Of a DNA stretch of 64,000 nt, positions 18,673 to 27,297 are shown piece after piece. Within the stretch, counting starts at the first letter, position 1. Each line of letters opens with the position of its first letter. The stretch is taken from assembly GCF_900156645.1 (NCBI RefSeq), contig NZ_FTOC01000006.1, positions 105,468 through 169,467 on the forward strand, written 5' to 3'. The notes under the pieces are model-generated. The model ran no database searches and was not told where the DNA came from. It saw nothing but the letters and a program-made list of their open reading frames with translations. This DNA is from Salimicrobium flavidum. Lineage in GTDB: Bacteria; Bacillota; Bacilli; Bacillales; Halobacillaceae. The position numbers and the translations under genes were made by a program.

Positions 18673-18703
18673 CCCCGGAAAACCCCGGGGGACTTGCCCC
18701 GGG
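18673..18703 (+). promoter_or_regulatory. GC-rich alternative hairpins in the leader of the S58 peptidase gene
   Basis: CCCCGG (18673-18678) can pair with CCGGGG (18685-18690), or CCCGGGG (18684-18690) can pair with CCCCGGG (18697-18703). The two stems are mutually exclusive. No T-run follows. This could be an attenuator or simply a structured leader. The rest of the 18520-18740 interval shows nothing else I can name. Confidence 0.35.
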
Positions 18704-18743
18704 ATACTACTCAGGATAAGCTGGTCAAAAGGAGGAATGAACA

Positions 18744-19757
18744 ATGACCGAAACAAATAATCAGCAGTTCTTTTCCACCTCGATGGAAAAAGGAGCAACC
18801 AATAGTATCACGGATGTAGAAGGAGTTCTCGTAGGTCACGAAACCATAAGTCAGGGTTCGACCCAGACAGGAGTGACAGCCATCCTGCCTCATGGCGGGA
18901 ATATGTTCCGACAAAAAGTGACCGCTGCTTCTCACGTCATAAACGGATTCGGCAAAACGAGCGGACTGGTGCAACTGGATGAGCTGGGTGTGTTGGAGAC
19001 ACCGATTCTGCTTTCCAACACCCTGGCCGTTGGCACCTGTTTCAATGCCCTTGTAGATCATGCGCTTGAACAGAACGAAGAAATCGGAAGAGACACCGGA
19101 ACTGTCAACCCTGTCATCGGGGAATGCAATGACATGTTTATAAACGACATCAGGAAAAGGAGCGTCCGCACGGAACATGCACGGAGCGCCATCCTCTCAG
19201 CCGGGAAAACTTTCGAAGAAGGGTCTGTCGGGGCCGGCCGCGGGATGATGTGCTACTCTCTGAAGGGCGGCATCGGTTCCTCGTCCCGTCTCGTGAAGGT
19301 GAATGACCATACATATAGCCTCGGAGTCCTCGTCCTCACCAATTTCGGGCTTATGAAAGACCTCAGAGTCGGTGGCAACCCGATCGGTGCATACTGGAGT
19401 GAACAAATCAGGCCGGCACTCCATGAAGACAAAGGATCCGTCATGATCATTACTGCAACTGATCTCCCAGTCTCCCATCGGCAGTTACAGCGTGTTCTGA
19501 AACGGGCAGTAACAGGTCTCGCCCGCACAGGTTCAGTCATAAGTAACGGAAGTGGAGATATCGTCATCGGATTCTCAACAGCTGAGGGAGACCCCTCTCT
19601 TCAGGAATCATGTCTGGACGATGCGTTCCGCGCCATCGGAGAGGCTACGGAAGAATCAGTCATCCGCTCGCTCCAAAAAGCGACACCAGTCACCGGAAGA
19701 GAGGACTTCCGCCCTGCTACATGGACCGAGATGATGGAAGAGTTTCCTTATTTCTGA
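18744..19757 (+). CDS. P1 family peptidase (family S58, DmpA-like)
   Basis: Ntn-type self-processing hydrolase related to the aminopeptidase DmpA and beta-peptidyl aminopeptidases. Visible family blocks in the 337 residues are ITDVEGVLVGHETI, TGVTAILPHGGN, KTSGLVQLDELGVLETPILL, NTLAVGTCFNALVDH, GVLVLTNFG and NGSGDIVIGF, the last carrying the Ser at which the chain is expected to be cleaved. No signal peptide, so cytosolic. Start ATG has AAAGGAGG nine bases upstream. It is divergent from putB and convergent with the ArsA-like gene. Substrate (D-amino-acid or beta-peptides) cannot be predicted. Confidence 0.88.
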   Translation: MTETNNQQFFSTSMEKGATNSITDVEGVLVGHETISQGSTQTGVTAILPHGGNMFRQKVTAASHVINGFGKTSGLVQLDELGVLETPILLSNTLAVGTCFNALVDHALEQNEEIGRDTGTVNPVIGECNDMFINDIRKRSVRTEHARSAILSAGKTFEEGSVGAGRGMMCYSLKGGIGSSSRLVKVNDHTYSLGVLVLTNFGLMKDLRVGGNPIGAYWSEQIRPALHEDKGSVMIITATDLPVSHRQLQRVLKRAVTGLARTGSVISNGSGDIVIGFSTAEGDPSLQESCLDDAFRAIGEATEESVIRSLQKATPVTGREDFRPATWTEMMEEFPYF

Positions 19758-19759
19758 TT

Positions 19760-20695
19760 TTACTTATTCGTCATCGAAAGACGGAGATGTTCACTGAACG
19801 TCTTTAGCTGATCCAGCGTAGCTACGTCCTCTTCAAACAGAGGAATCTCAACCAGACGTTGCTTGCGGAATGTTTCCCTGAGCTGTTTCAGATGCTCCTT
19901 CTCCACTTCCCGGCGCTTTTCAAGGAACGTTCCGTCAGCGTGCTCCGGGAGTACTTTGTTCACAAAGATGTCCCGGATATGGAAATGGTGCTGGTGCAAT
20001 TGCTCAATAGCCTGTTGCGTTTCCAGGATGGAGAGTCTCTCCGGAATCATGACGAATACGAAGTTCGTCTGCTTTTCATCCAGAACGATTTCCCGGACTG
20101 CTTCGAATTTTTCTCTCCGTCTCTGGAGTACGTCATAGATCGGGTCTTCCACCGGCTCTCCATCGTTCAACAGCTGCGTATAATTTTCATTCGTCTTCCT
20201 GCGTTTTTCTAACATGCCGTCGATCCAGACGGTCATCAGCTCAGGCAACGTGAGCAGGCGAAGGGTATGACCTGTAGGAGCAGTATCAAAAATGATGTGG
20301 TCGAATTCGTCTTTCTCCTCCAGGATAATCGCCGTCAGCCGGTCGAACAGAGCCGCTTCCTCCGCCCCCGGGGACGCGCTGGCCATATCAATTTGACGGT
20401 GTACTTCTTCGACCATTTTCGATTTCACAAGCCCTTCCAGGTTCTTCTTCACCCCTTCGATGTATCGGGCCGACTCTTCACGCGAGTCGACCTCCATCCC
20501 CCAGAGATTCTCCGTGAGCTGTTTTTTTTCGTGCCCCAATTTTTTGTGGAAAATATCGCCCAGGTTATGGGCGGGATCGGTGGAGACGATCAGCGTCTTC
20601 TTGCCGGCATCCGCTCTCACCAACGCAAGAGCCGCGCTGGTGGTCGACTTTCCGACTCCCCCTTTTCCTCCGATGAACACAATTTTCTCTTCCAT
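19760..20695 (-). CDS. ArsA/Get3-family ATPase without cysteines
   Basis: SIMIBI-class P-loop ATPase with deviant Walker A GGKGGVGKST (9-18), switch I STDPAHNLGD and the family signature FDTAPTGHTLRLL. 311 residues, so a single ArsA half like Get3/TRC40 rather than the duplicated E. coli ArsA. The whole sequence contains no cysteine, so the As(III)/Sb(III) thiol site of true arsenite pumps is absent; no arsB or arsR is near. It lies 13 bp downstream of the cory-CC-star gene, with AAAGGAG overlapping that gene's end. A role as a targeting or chaperone ATPase for a partner protein is inferred, not shown. Confidence 0.85.
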   Translation of the reverse strand: MEEKIVFIGGKGGVGKSTTSAALALVRADAGKKTLIVSTDPAHNLGDIFHKKLGHEKKQLTENLWGMEVDSREESARYIEGVKKNLEGLVKSKMVEEVHRQIDMASASPGAEEAALFDRLTAIILEEKDEFDHIIFDTAPTGHTLRLLTLPELMTVWIDGMLEKRRKTNENYTQLLNDGEPVEDPIYDVLQRRREKFEAVREIVLDEKQTNFVFVMIPERLSILETQQAIEQLHQHHFHIRDIFVNKVLPEHADGTFLEKRREVEKEHLKQLRETFRKQRLVEIPLFEEDVATLDQLKTFSEHLRLSMTNK

Positions 20696-20708
20696 ACATC
20701 ATTCTCCT

Positions 20709-20975
20709 TTAACAGCAGCGTATTCCCTCAAGTGGTGATTTATCCATTCCCATGCGTAAATGCCAGTCATGGAACTTGTCGATCATGTAAGGGTAGAGTT
20801 CCAGTGTATAATAGAACGCCGGGTTCGGAATTCCGAGCATATCTGAATATAAAAGTAGCAGAAACAGATCATCCTCATCCCTAAGTTCCCGGGCTATCTC
20901 CGTACGGTGTGGCAAACTTAACACTTCTTCATAATAATCCACGAGGCGTTTGATCATCGACTTACGATCAGGCAT
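20709..20975 (-). CDS. Cory-CC-star family small protein
   Basis: 88-residue soluble protein ending in the dipeptide Cys-Cys directly before the stop (GIRCC). I recognise the pattern PHRTEIARELRDEDDLFLLL, LGIPNPAFYYTLELYP, WHLRMGMDKSPLEGIRCC as the family called cory-CC-star in public annotation; its function is not known to me. The terminal cysteines could carry a lipid, metal or thiol adduct. Start ATG has GGAGGG eight bases upstream. The ArsA/Get3-like ATPase follows after 13 bp, and the pair forms its own unit downstream of the cstA terminator. The two proteins probably work together (inference from operon structure). Confidence 0.75.
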   Translation of the reverse strand: MPDRKSMIKRLVDYYEEVLSLPHRTEIARELRDEDDLFLLLLYSDMLGIPNPAFYYTLELYPYMIDKFHDWHLRMGMDKSPLEGIRCC

Positions 20976-21001
20976 ATCATCCCTCCTCCCTTTCTAAATG
21001 A

Positions 21002-21037
21002 GAGAAAGTCACACGAGTGACCCGTGCGACTTTTCTC
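21002..21037 (-). terminator. Terminator of cstA
   Basis: Minus-strand stem GAGAAAAGTCGCACG / CGTGTGACTTTCTC with one G-U pair and a bulge; the T-run is weak (TCTCTCATTT). Confidence 0.6.
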
Positions 21038-21050
21038 CAAGCAATATCAG

Positions 21051-22787
21051 TTATGCACTTTTTTCAGCATTGTCTTTATTGTCATTCATGAGTACAGACA
21101 CAGCTGTAATCATAATCCAGATGGCGAAAATCATAACGATAGCCCCGAATGTGAACAGTAACCAGTCGGAACCTTCCGCCCACGGCGCCCAGTCTGTGAA
21201 TACCTGAGATACCATCGCCCAAAGCGTCATGAACATCAGGAAGATCATAGGGACCATGGCCGGCCAGTAATTTCTGCCGAGCCGTTTCAGCCAAACGGAA
21301 ATGAGAAGCAGACTGATACCGGCCAGAAGCTGGTTGGATGTACCGAATAGAGGCCATAGAAGGTATCCGCCGGAACCGAAGCCGTTCGGTCCTTCCGGAA
21401 TTAGAGTCAGAGCGGCACTCGAAACGACCGCTACAGAAGTAGCGACATGAGTTTTCGTCAGAGAAGGAACGTTATATTCCGTCCCGAGTTCAGAGATGAT
21501 GTATCTCATCAGACGAACCGATGAATCGAGTGTCGTAGCTGCGAAACTCACGACAATGACTGCCACAATCGTAGCAGCGGCCTGAGCCGGGATACCGAGT
21601 CCGGTAGCCAGTTGCGCAGCCCCTTGGACGAACACACCTAGGCCTGCCCCGCTCGCTTCGGCGAAACCGCTGTACGTGTTGGAGAACTCTCCGGCGGTCG
21701 GGAAGAAAGTCACTACGGCGATGATGGAAATGAGCGCGAGCGCACCTTCTCCGACAGCACCAAGATACCCGACGAAACGGGCGTCCGTTTCTTTATCCAA
21801 CTGCTTTGAAGACGTACCTGAGGATACGAGACCGTGGAACCCTGAAATCGCTCCACAGGCAATCGTAATGAACAGAAGCGGGAACCAGGACGTATCCGTC
21901 GTACTATTACTGACAGGAGCCGTAACTTCAGGGTTGGAGAATAACAGTCCCAGGTAAAGAATTGCCAGCCCGACAATCAGCTGGTGCGAGTTGATGAAAT
22001 CCCTCGGCTGAAGGAGTTTCCATACCGGCAATGTAGAAGCGATGTAGACGTAAGCCATCAGGATGATGATCCATACGAAAAACGCCATCGATGTAGCTGT
22101 CATTCCTAAAGCCGTCGTCGTGCCTTCTCCTCCGAAGTAACTGACCAGATCAATCTGCAGGACAGGGAAATAACTGGCGAGAATAGCAGTAAAGTACATC
22201 ACGGCAAGCGCGGCAATAGACGGAAGAAGCATGCTTCCCTGTTTTTTATACACGTTGTAACCGATCCAGACAGCAAGAGGAATCTGAATGAACACAGACA
22301 GCACTGCCGATGGATTGGAAATGAACAGATTGGCGATGACCCATGCGAACACGGCGTTGACCATCAGCACCAGTAAAAGGATGATGAATAAAAACAATAT
22401 CTTGGCGCGCTGACCGATCAACGTATTCGCTAATGTGCCCACCGATTGACCTTTATGACGCACCGACAGAACGAGCGTACCGAAGTCATGGACACCTGCG
22501 GCAAAGACTGTACCGAGAAGCACCCATAATACTGCAGGGAGCCACCCCCAATAAACCGCGATAGCAGGACCGAGGATCGGCGCTGCTCCTGCGACGGAAG
22601 TGAAATGGTGCCCCCATAGCACCCACTTGTTCGTCGGTACGAAATCGACGCCATCTTTATATTTGTGCGCCGGCGTGGAGTACTTCGGGTCCAACTTATA
22701 AATTTTTTCTGCAAGAAATTTGGAATAGTACCGGTACCCGAGAGCAAGCACGATAATACCGAAGACCGCAAGCCAAATACCACTCAT
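21051..22787 (-). CDS. cstA: Carbon starvation protein CstA family transporter
   Basis: Polytopic membrane carrier; CstA/YjiY relatives import pyruvate and possibly peptides. 578 residues with about 16 hydrophobic segments. Family motifs are HHFTSVAGAAPILGPAIAV near residue 60, GVHDFGTLVLSVRHKGQSVG, SGFHGLVSSGTSSKQL near 320, and FAATTLDSSVRLMRY. Start ATG follows AAAGGAGG. A promoter (TTGAAG-17-TATAAT) lies 55-85 bp upstream, and a near-consensus CcpA cre site lies just downstream of the -10, so the gene is expected to be repressed when preferred sugars are present, as for cstA in B. subtilis. Confidence 0.93.
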   Translation of the reverse strand: MSGIWLAVFGIIVLALGYRYYSKFLAEKIYKLDPKYSTPAHKYKDGVDFVPTNKWVLWGHHFTSVAGAAPILGPAIAVYWGWLPAVLWVLLGTVFAAGVHDFGTLVLSVRHKGQSVGTLANTLIGQRAKILFLFIILLLVLMVNAVFAWVIANLFISNPSAVLSVFIQIPLAVWIGYNVYKKQGSMLLPSIAALAVMYFTAILASYFPVLQIDLVSYFGGEGTTTALGMTATSMAFFVWIIILMAYVYIASTLPVWKLLQPRDFINSHQLIVGLAILYLGLLFSNPEVTAPVSNSTTDTSWFPLLFITIACGAISGFHGLVSSGTSSKQLDKETDARFVGYLGAVGEGALALISIIAVVTFFPTAGEFSNTYSGFAEASGAGLGVFVQGAAQLATGLGIPAQAAATIVAVIVVSFAATTLDSSVRLMRYIISELGTEYNVPSLTKTHVATSVAVVSSAALTLIPEGPNGFGSGGYLLWPLFGTSNQLLAGISLLLISVWLKRLGRNYWPAMVPMIFLMFMTLWAMVSQVFTDWAPWAEGSDWLLFTFGAIVMIFAIWIMITAVSVLMNDNKDNAEKSA

Positions 22788-22816
22788 TGCTCTTCCTCCT
22801 TTTATAACTCGATTTA

Positions 22817-22830
22817 TGTATGCGTTTACA
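22817..22830 (-). promoter_or_regulatory. CcpA cre site of cstA
   Basis: TGTATGCGTTTACA, one mismatch to the cre consensus WTGNAARCGNWWWCA core, located 12-25 bp downstream of the -10 box, a position that blocks transcription. Confidence 0.72.
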
Positions 22831-22841
22831 ATGCAAACGTA

Positions 22842-22870
22842 ATTATACTACTTTTCCTATACCACTTCAA
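22842..22870 (-). promoter_or_regulatory. Promoter of cstA
   Basis: Minus strand TTGAAG (22865-22870), 17-bp spacer, TATAAT (22842-22847). Confidence 0.78.
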
Positions 22871-22913
22871 TCGATGTTACTGATTTTTCTAAACATTCAT
22901 AATATAAGGGGAC

Positions 22914-22942
22914 TTGCCCGATGAATCCGTCTTAGCTATAAT
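22914..22942 (+). promoter_or_regulatory. Promoter of the 46-codon gene
   Basis: TTGCCC (22914-22919), 17-bp spacer, TATAAT (22937-22942), 33 bp before the start codon. Confidence 0.72.
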
Positions 22943-22975
22943 GAAAAAAGTATTCTTCAAAAGGAGGGAAAGAAA

Positions 22976-23116
22976 TTGTCTACGTTCGGAAACATGAGCC
23001 CGATCGCTCATTTCAACGCATTCATGACTACAGTTTTTGGCATTTTTTCTGCATTAGGGACACGTATATCTTTTTTCAGAAAAACACCTTCAGCTGTATA
23101 TGAATACCGAACGTAA
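22976..23116 (+). CDS. Small protein of unknown function (46 residues)
   Basis: I do not recognise this protein. It starts at TTG with AAGGAGG eight bases upstream and ends at TAA 23114-23116. The sequence begins MSTFGNMSPIAHFNAF, has a short hydrophobic stretch TTVFGIFSALG and then a basic/aromatic tail ending SAVYEYRT. It has its own consensus promoter (TATAAT, 17-bp spacing) and an intrinsic terminator 24 bp after the stop, which is the layout of a dedicated small gene rather than a chance frame. Peripheral membrane binding by the amphipathic middle is possible. An sRNA whose reading frame is accidental is the main alternative. Confidence 0.6.
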   Translation: MSTFGNMSPIAHFNAFMTTVFGIFSALGTRISFFRKTPSAVYEYRT

Positions 23117-23139
23117 AAATTTCTTACCGCGTCCCATAC

Positions 23140-23180
23140 GATCCCCGTAGGTGAGGTTTTTTACCTGCGGGGATCTTTTT
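23140..23180 (+). terminator. Terminator of the 46-codon gene
   Basis: 13-bp stem GATCCCCGTAGGT / ACCTGCGGGGATC (one G-U) with a T-run at 23176-23180. Confidence 0.88.
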
Positions 23181-23239
23181 GTTCAAAACACAGGGCTCGC
23201 TGCTCTGGATATGGGACTGGTCTTCAGGAGGAATACAAA

Positions 23240-24416
23240 GTGAAACGGAACGTAAGATTCATCTTTTTATATATCTTTCTCGCCCAACTGTTTTTCGACC
23301 GGGCGCTATGGGTCATCTATCTGAACGAACAGGGACTCAGCATGACAGAGATCGGTATCGTCGAAGCACTGATGCATCTGTCTGTCGTACTTCTGGAGGT
23401 CCCTACTGGAATCATTGCGGATCTTTACGGGAGGAAAGTGAGCCTGCTGATCGGGAATCTGATGAGTATCGGGTATGGTACGTTCATGCTTATCGGTGAT
23501 TCTTTCTCTCTGTTCGGGCTGGCGCTCGTAACTCTCGGCGTCTCCGTCACATTTCAATCGGGAGCGGAAGAAGCACTTGCCTATGACACGCTCAAAGAAT
23601 ATGGTCAGGAAAAGAAATACACAAGCATCTTCGGGAACATGATCGCACTGGCGCTCATTTCTCTCAGCCTGGCCAAGCTCTTAGGAGGCTGGCTGGCGGA
23701 AATCGATTTTTCCTATGTCTATGCAGGTGTGATTCTTTCTCACGTGCTGGCGCTTGTTCCTATTTATTTTTTACACGAACCACCGAGAGAGAAACTTGAA
23801 AAACAATCTGTAAGAAAACAGTGGACGTCACAGATAAAGACCGGGGCACGGGTATGGAAGGAGCACCCGGGCATCCATATTCCTATCCTTTTCTTCATCA
23901 GCCTTGAATCTGTTCTCGTTATCCTTGTGTTTTACGGGCAGGAGTATTTTGTGCGTCTTGGTCTCAGCACATTTTGGATCGGAGTCATTTTCACCGGGGA
24001 AGGACTGATCGGTGCATGGATGGCGAAGATCGCTTATAAGCTGGAAGAGAAATGGTCCTTTTTCTCCGTCACGACTTACGGCTATCTGCTCTTCCTGCTA
24101 TTTTTCATCCTGTTCATTTGGAGTCCTGTCTGGGGTGTTGTCCTTTCCTTCCTCATCCTTTGTCAGTTGCTCACGTTATACGAACCGATTTTTTTCGAAC
24201 GCTTTGCAAAACAGATTGGAAAGTTCCGTCCGGGCTACCTTTTTCTCGATGATCAGCGTTGTTGAGAGTTTCGTGACGATGCTCGCGTTCCCTCTCTTCG
24301 GATGGGTCATCGATCTCTGGTCTTTCCACATCGGGTTTATTATCATTCTTGTTCTGCTGGCTATTCTTTATGGGTGGCATATCCCCTCCCTGAAAAAACA
24401 AAATACTGAACAATAA
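23240..24416 (+). pseudogene. MFS efflux transporter, frameshifted
   Basis: Major facilitator permease with the motif-A-like IADLYGRKVSLLIG after the second helix. From GTG 23240 (AGGAGG upstream) the frame reads as a normal MFS protein for 329 codons to FFERFAKQIG, then shifts into a short nonsense tail ending at 24265. The correct continuation, SSVRATFFSMISVVESF and three more hydrophobic stretches to KKQNTEQ, runs in the +1 frame to 24416. The break is at about 24218-24226 in GGAAAG; removing one A restores a continuous protein of about 391 residues. Either an A-tract slip that inactivated the gene or a sequencing error. Confidence 0.75.
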
Positions 24417-24420
24417 AACA

Positions 24421-24454
24421 GAGGGCTGTCCCGATAGGCAACGGGGCGGCCCTC
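24421..24454 (+). terminator. Strong stem-loop after the frameshifted MFS gene
   Basis: 13-bp stem GAGGGCTGTCCCG / CGGGGCGGCCCTC with two G-U pairs, loop of eight. There is no downstream T-run, so termination is uncertain. Confidence 0.5.
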
Positions 24455-24497
24455 ATGCTATAGTGGTAAAAGTAAATCTATGGAAAGAAGGACAAGC

Positions 24498-25685
24498 ATG
24501 GCAAATAGAAATCTTTATACAACATTACTTATTCTCGGAATTATACTCGTTTCATTCAATCTCAGACCGGCGATCACCTCTGTCGGTCCCGTCATCAGTC
24601 TGGTGAGAGAGGACTTGAACCTAGCCAACTGGGGTGCGGGGCTGCTGACTACACTGCCTCTTATAGCGTTCGCCTTCACTTCTCCGATTACACCTAAAAT
24701 AAGTGCCCGTTTTTCCAGTGAACGCGTGCTGCTCAGTGGCACATTCCTTATTTTCATCGGGGTGGCCGTGCGACTGATACCTAATACGGGAATCCTTTTT
24801 GCAGGGACACTGCTCGCAGGTGTCGGGATAGCCGTATGTAACGTACTTCTCCCGGGCATCGTCAAAGAAAAATTCCCTCAAAAAGTGGCGTTCATGACCG
24901 GGGTTTATGTAACATCGATGGGAGTATTCGCCTCCATCGCTTCAGGAGTCAGCATCCCTATCGCGACAGGTATCGGCTGGGGGTGGACGAACGCTCTGGC
25001 CATCTGGGCCATCCCCGCCCTCCTCGCCATGGTATTGTGGGTTTATCTGATCCGAAAAGAACGCAATCCCCCCCGAAAAACGGAATATGTAGAATTTGAA
25101 CAGTCCAATGTATGGACCTCTCCGCTCGCCTGGAAAATCGCCGCATTCATGGGACTCCAGTCATTTCTATTTTACGTCACCGTCGCCTGGCTCCCGGAAA
25201 TGCTGAACGCAAGCGGGGTAAGTATCGCTACCGCCGGATGGATGACTTCGGCCGCTCTGTTCATCGGACTCCCGGCAAGTTTCCTCGTGCCGGTCATCGC
25301 GGAAAAGTTCAAAGACCAGCGAAAGGTTGTCCTTCTGCTTGGCTGCATCGCCCTTGTCGGATACTCGAGTCTCTGGATCGGGCAAACTTTCGCCGTATTG
25401 CTTTTCAGCATCATATGCATCGGAATTACGCTGAGCGGCAGCTTCGCTCTGGCACTGGCTTTTCTAGGTATGAGGACGAAGTCGGCGCGACAGGCCGCCG
25501 CTCTATCCGGGATGGCCCAGGCTTTCGGCTACGCCTTGGCGGCGCTCGGACCGATGCTGATCGGCCTCCTTTATGATATAAGGGGGAGCTGGAATTTCCC
25601 TATCGGCACTCTTCTGCTCGTTACCCTCGGCGTTATATTTTTCGGTATGGAAGCAGGCAGAAATCGTTATGTAGAAGAATCTTAG
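24498..25685 (+). CDS. CynX/NimT-family MFS transporter
   Basis: Twelve-helix permease of the CynX/NimT branch (cyanate and 2-nitroimidazole carriers in E. coli). The N-terminal stretch NLRPAITSVGPVI is the branch signature; NVLLPGIVKEKFP and the C-terminal GSFALALAFLGMRT block agree. About 395 residues. ATG at 24498 is used because AGAAGGA stands eight bases before it; an earlier in-frame ATG at 24480 has no site. The next MFS gene follows after 17 bp, so the two form an operon. Substrate unknown. Confidence 0.88.
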   Translation: MANRNLYTTLLILGIILVSFNLRPAITSVGPVISLVREDLNLANWGAGLLTTLPLIAFAFTSPITPKISARFSSERVLLSGTFLIFIGVAVRLIPNTGILFAGTLLAGVGIAVCNVLLPGIVKEKFPQKVAFMTGVYVTSMGVFASIASGVSIPIATGIGWGWTNALAIWAIPALLAMVLWVYLIRKERNPPRKTEYVEFEQSNVWTSPLAWKIAAFMGLQSFLFYVTVAWLPEMLNASGVSIATAGWMTSAALFIGLPASFLVPVIAEKFKDQRKVVLLLGCIALVGYSSLWIGQTFAVLLFSIICIGITLSGSFALALAFLGMRTKSARQAAALSGMAQAFGYALAALGPMLIGLLYDIRGSWNFPIGTLLLVTLGVIFFGMEAGRNRYVEES

Positions 25686-25702
25686 AAAAAGGAGGAGCAG
25701 GC

Positions 25703-26896
25703 ATGGCTCATCATCATCCTTACACACCAAAAGATAAAAATTTTTGGCGGGTCACTCTGAGTCTGGCCTTGGCCTCTTTTTTCATATTCGCGACCATGTA
25801 CGCCGTCCAGCCTCTCTTTCCAGTCTATGTCGAAGAATTCGGTATAGGGATCTCAGCCGCGAGCCTGTCTCTTTCTTTGACAATAGCTGGACTAATTGCC
25901 GGACTTGTCGTAATCGGCTTCTTCTCGGACCGTCATGGAAGAACCGTTTTCATGAAAGCGGCTGTCGCCGGGGCCACTATTCCTTTTCTCCTCATTCCGT
26001 GGACCGATTCTTTTTTCGTGCTTCTCTGCCTGCGCTTCGTCCAGGGCGTGGCTCTCTCCGGACTGCCGGCCGCAGCACTCGCTTATCTTCATGAGGAAAT
26101 AGACAGCAAGAGTGTCCATGTCGCAACTGCTTTATACATATCGAGCAACGCTCTCGGAGGGATGGCCGGCCGGGTTCTCGCCGGCGCGATCACCGACTTC
26201 TTTTCCTGGCATACATATTTCTACCTGCTCGGAGGAATCGGTACGCTCATGTTCCTGCTGATGATATGGCTGCTTCCGGCTTCGCGCTTCTTTGAACCGA
26301 GCGAGCTTTCGTTCCGTCATGACCTTCAAGCTTTCTCCTATCATTTGAAGAACCCTGTGTTACTCCTCATTTTCGGGCTCGGCATCGTCTTCCAGACAAG
26401 TTTCACAGGGGTGTGGACCTACTTGCCTTTTTACCTTCAGGGAGATCCGTTCTCCCTGTCTCTCGCAAGTATCTCTCTCTTCTATTTCGCCTACGGGGTC
26501 GGAGTCATAGGGTCTCCTTTAGCCGGGTGGCTTGCGGGTCATTTTTCCTTATCAAGCGTCCGCATCTCAGGTATTTTCGTTCTGTCTGCAGGGATTTTCA
26601 CGATGCTCTCACATTCTATATGGGTGCTGGCCCTGGGACTCGGACTGCTCTGCCTAGGCTTTTTCACGGCCCACTCCCTCACAGCTTCATCCATTGGAGA
26701 ACTTGTTTCTCACCATAAAGGTAGTGCTTCCAGTCTTTATCTCGTTTCCTACTATATCGGTGTGGTGACCGGAAGTTCGATGCTCGGTCCTCTTTATGAT
26801 GCGTGGGGATGGACGGGCCTGATCGTCGTCTTGTCTCTTTTACCTTTGGCATATATAGGACTAGTGAAACAATCGAAATCTACCCCGTCAGACTGA
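25703..26896 (+). CDS. MFS transporter, YnfM-like
   Basis: Twelve-segment permease of 397 residues. The first helix block ATMYAVQPLFPVYVEEFG and the motif-A region IGFFSDRHGRTVFMKAA are typical of the YnfM/YybF type of drug/metabolite efflux carriers. RFVQGVALSGLPAAALAYL and the second-half GPLYDAWGW support this. The N-terminus MAHHHPYTP contains three histidines, probably without function. Start ATG has AAAGGAGGAG upstream. It is the second gene after the CynX-like carrier. Why two unrelated carriers are paired is not clear from sequence. Confidence 0.87.
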   Translation: MAHHHPYTPKDKNFWRVTLSLALASFFIFATMYAVQPLFPVYVEEFGIGISAASLSLSLTIAGLIAGLVVIGFFSDRHGRTVFMKAAVAGATIPFLLIPWTDSFFVLLCLRFVQGVALSGLPAAALAYLHEEIDSKSVHVATALYISSNALGGMAGRVLAGAITDFFSWHTYFYLLGGIGTLMFLLMIWLLPASRFFEPSELSFRHDLQAFSYHLKNPVLLLIFGLGIVFQTSFTGVWTYLPFYLQGDPFSLSLASISLFYFAYGVGVIGSPLAGWLAGHFSLSSVRISGIFVLSAGIFTMLSHSIWVLALGLGLLCLGFFTAHSLTASSIGELVSHHKGSASSLYLVSYYIGVVTGSSMLGPLYDAWGWTGLIVVLSLLPLAYIGLVKQSKSTPSD

Positions 26897-27014
26897 GGGA
26901 GAAAAGGGAACGACCTATTCAAATTTTCACTTTCTCCCTTCTCTGCTGATTAATGTTGCTAATTAGAAGTATCGTCTTAATTAAAATCGAGTATACGTTA
27001 GCATAACAATTACA

Positions 27015-27218
27015 TTATTTCATTTTTTGTTTGAATATATGAAGGCTTCCGAAAAATATGATATTCCCTCCCATAAGAATAATAAATGGAATACCACCCC
27101 CACCATTTTCCATAAAAAGATAAATGGAATAAATCAATAAAGCAACGGAATAAAATTGAAATGCTATGACTCCAGCCTTATTAACCTGCCTTTGTTCCAT
27201 TTCATCTGTCTTTCTCAT
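27015..27218 (-). CDS. Small two-helix membrane protein
   Basis: 67 residues beginning MRKTDEMEQRQ, followed by two hydrophobic segments (VIAFQFYSVALLIYSIYLF and IPFIILMGGNIIFFGSL) and a basic end FKQKMK. Not recognised. I use ATG at 27218, eight bases after GGGAGG; the frame continues 20 codons upstream without a site. The surrounding 26900-27700 region is AT-richer than its neighbours, suggesting acquisition. A second small membrane protein gene lies 80 bp upstream on the same strand. Confidence 0.6.
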   Translation of the reverse strand: MRKTDEMEQRQVNKAGVIAFQFYSVALLIYSIYLFMENGGGGIPFIILMGGNIIFFGSLHIFKQKMK

Positions 27219-27297
27219 TTGAGTTCCCTCCCTTACCGAAATACTCTTATGTCTGGAATAACAAGGAAAATTTTTCACTGTGAAGACCTAACAAGTT

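Noticed and set aside
19760..20695. Arsenic resistance role for the ArsA-like ATPase
   Set aside because: Single domain, no cysteines, and no arsB, arsR, arsC or arsD nearby.
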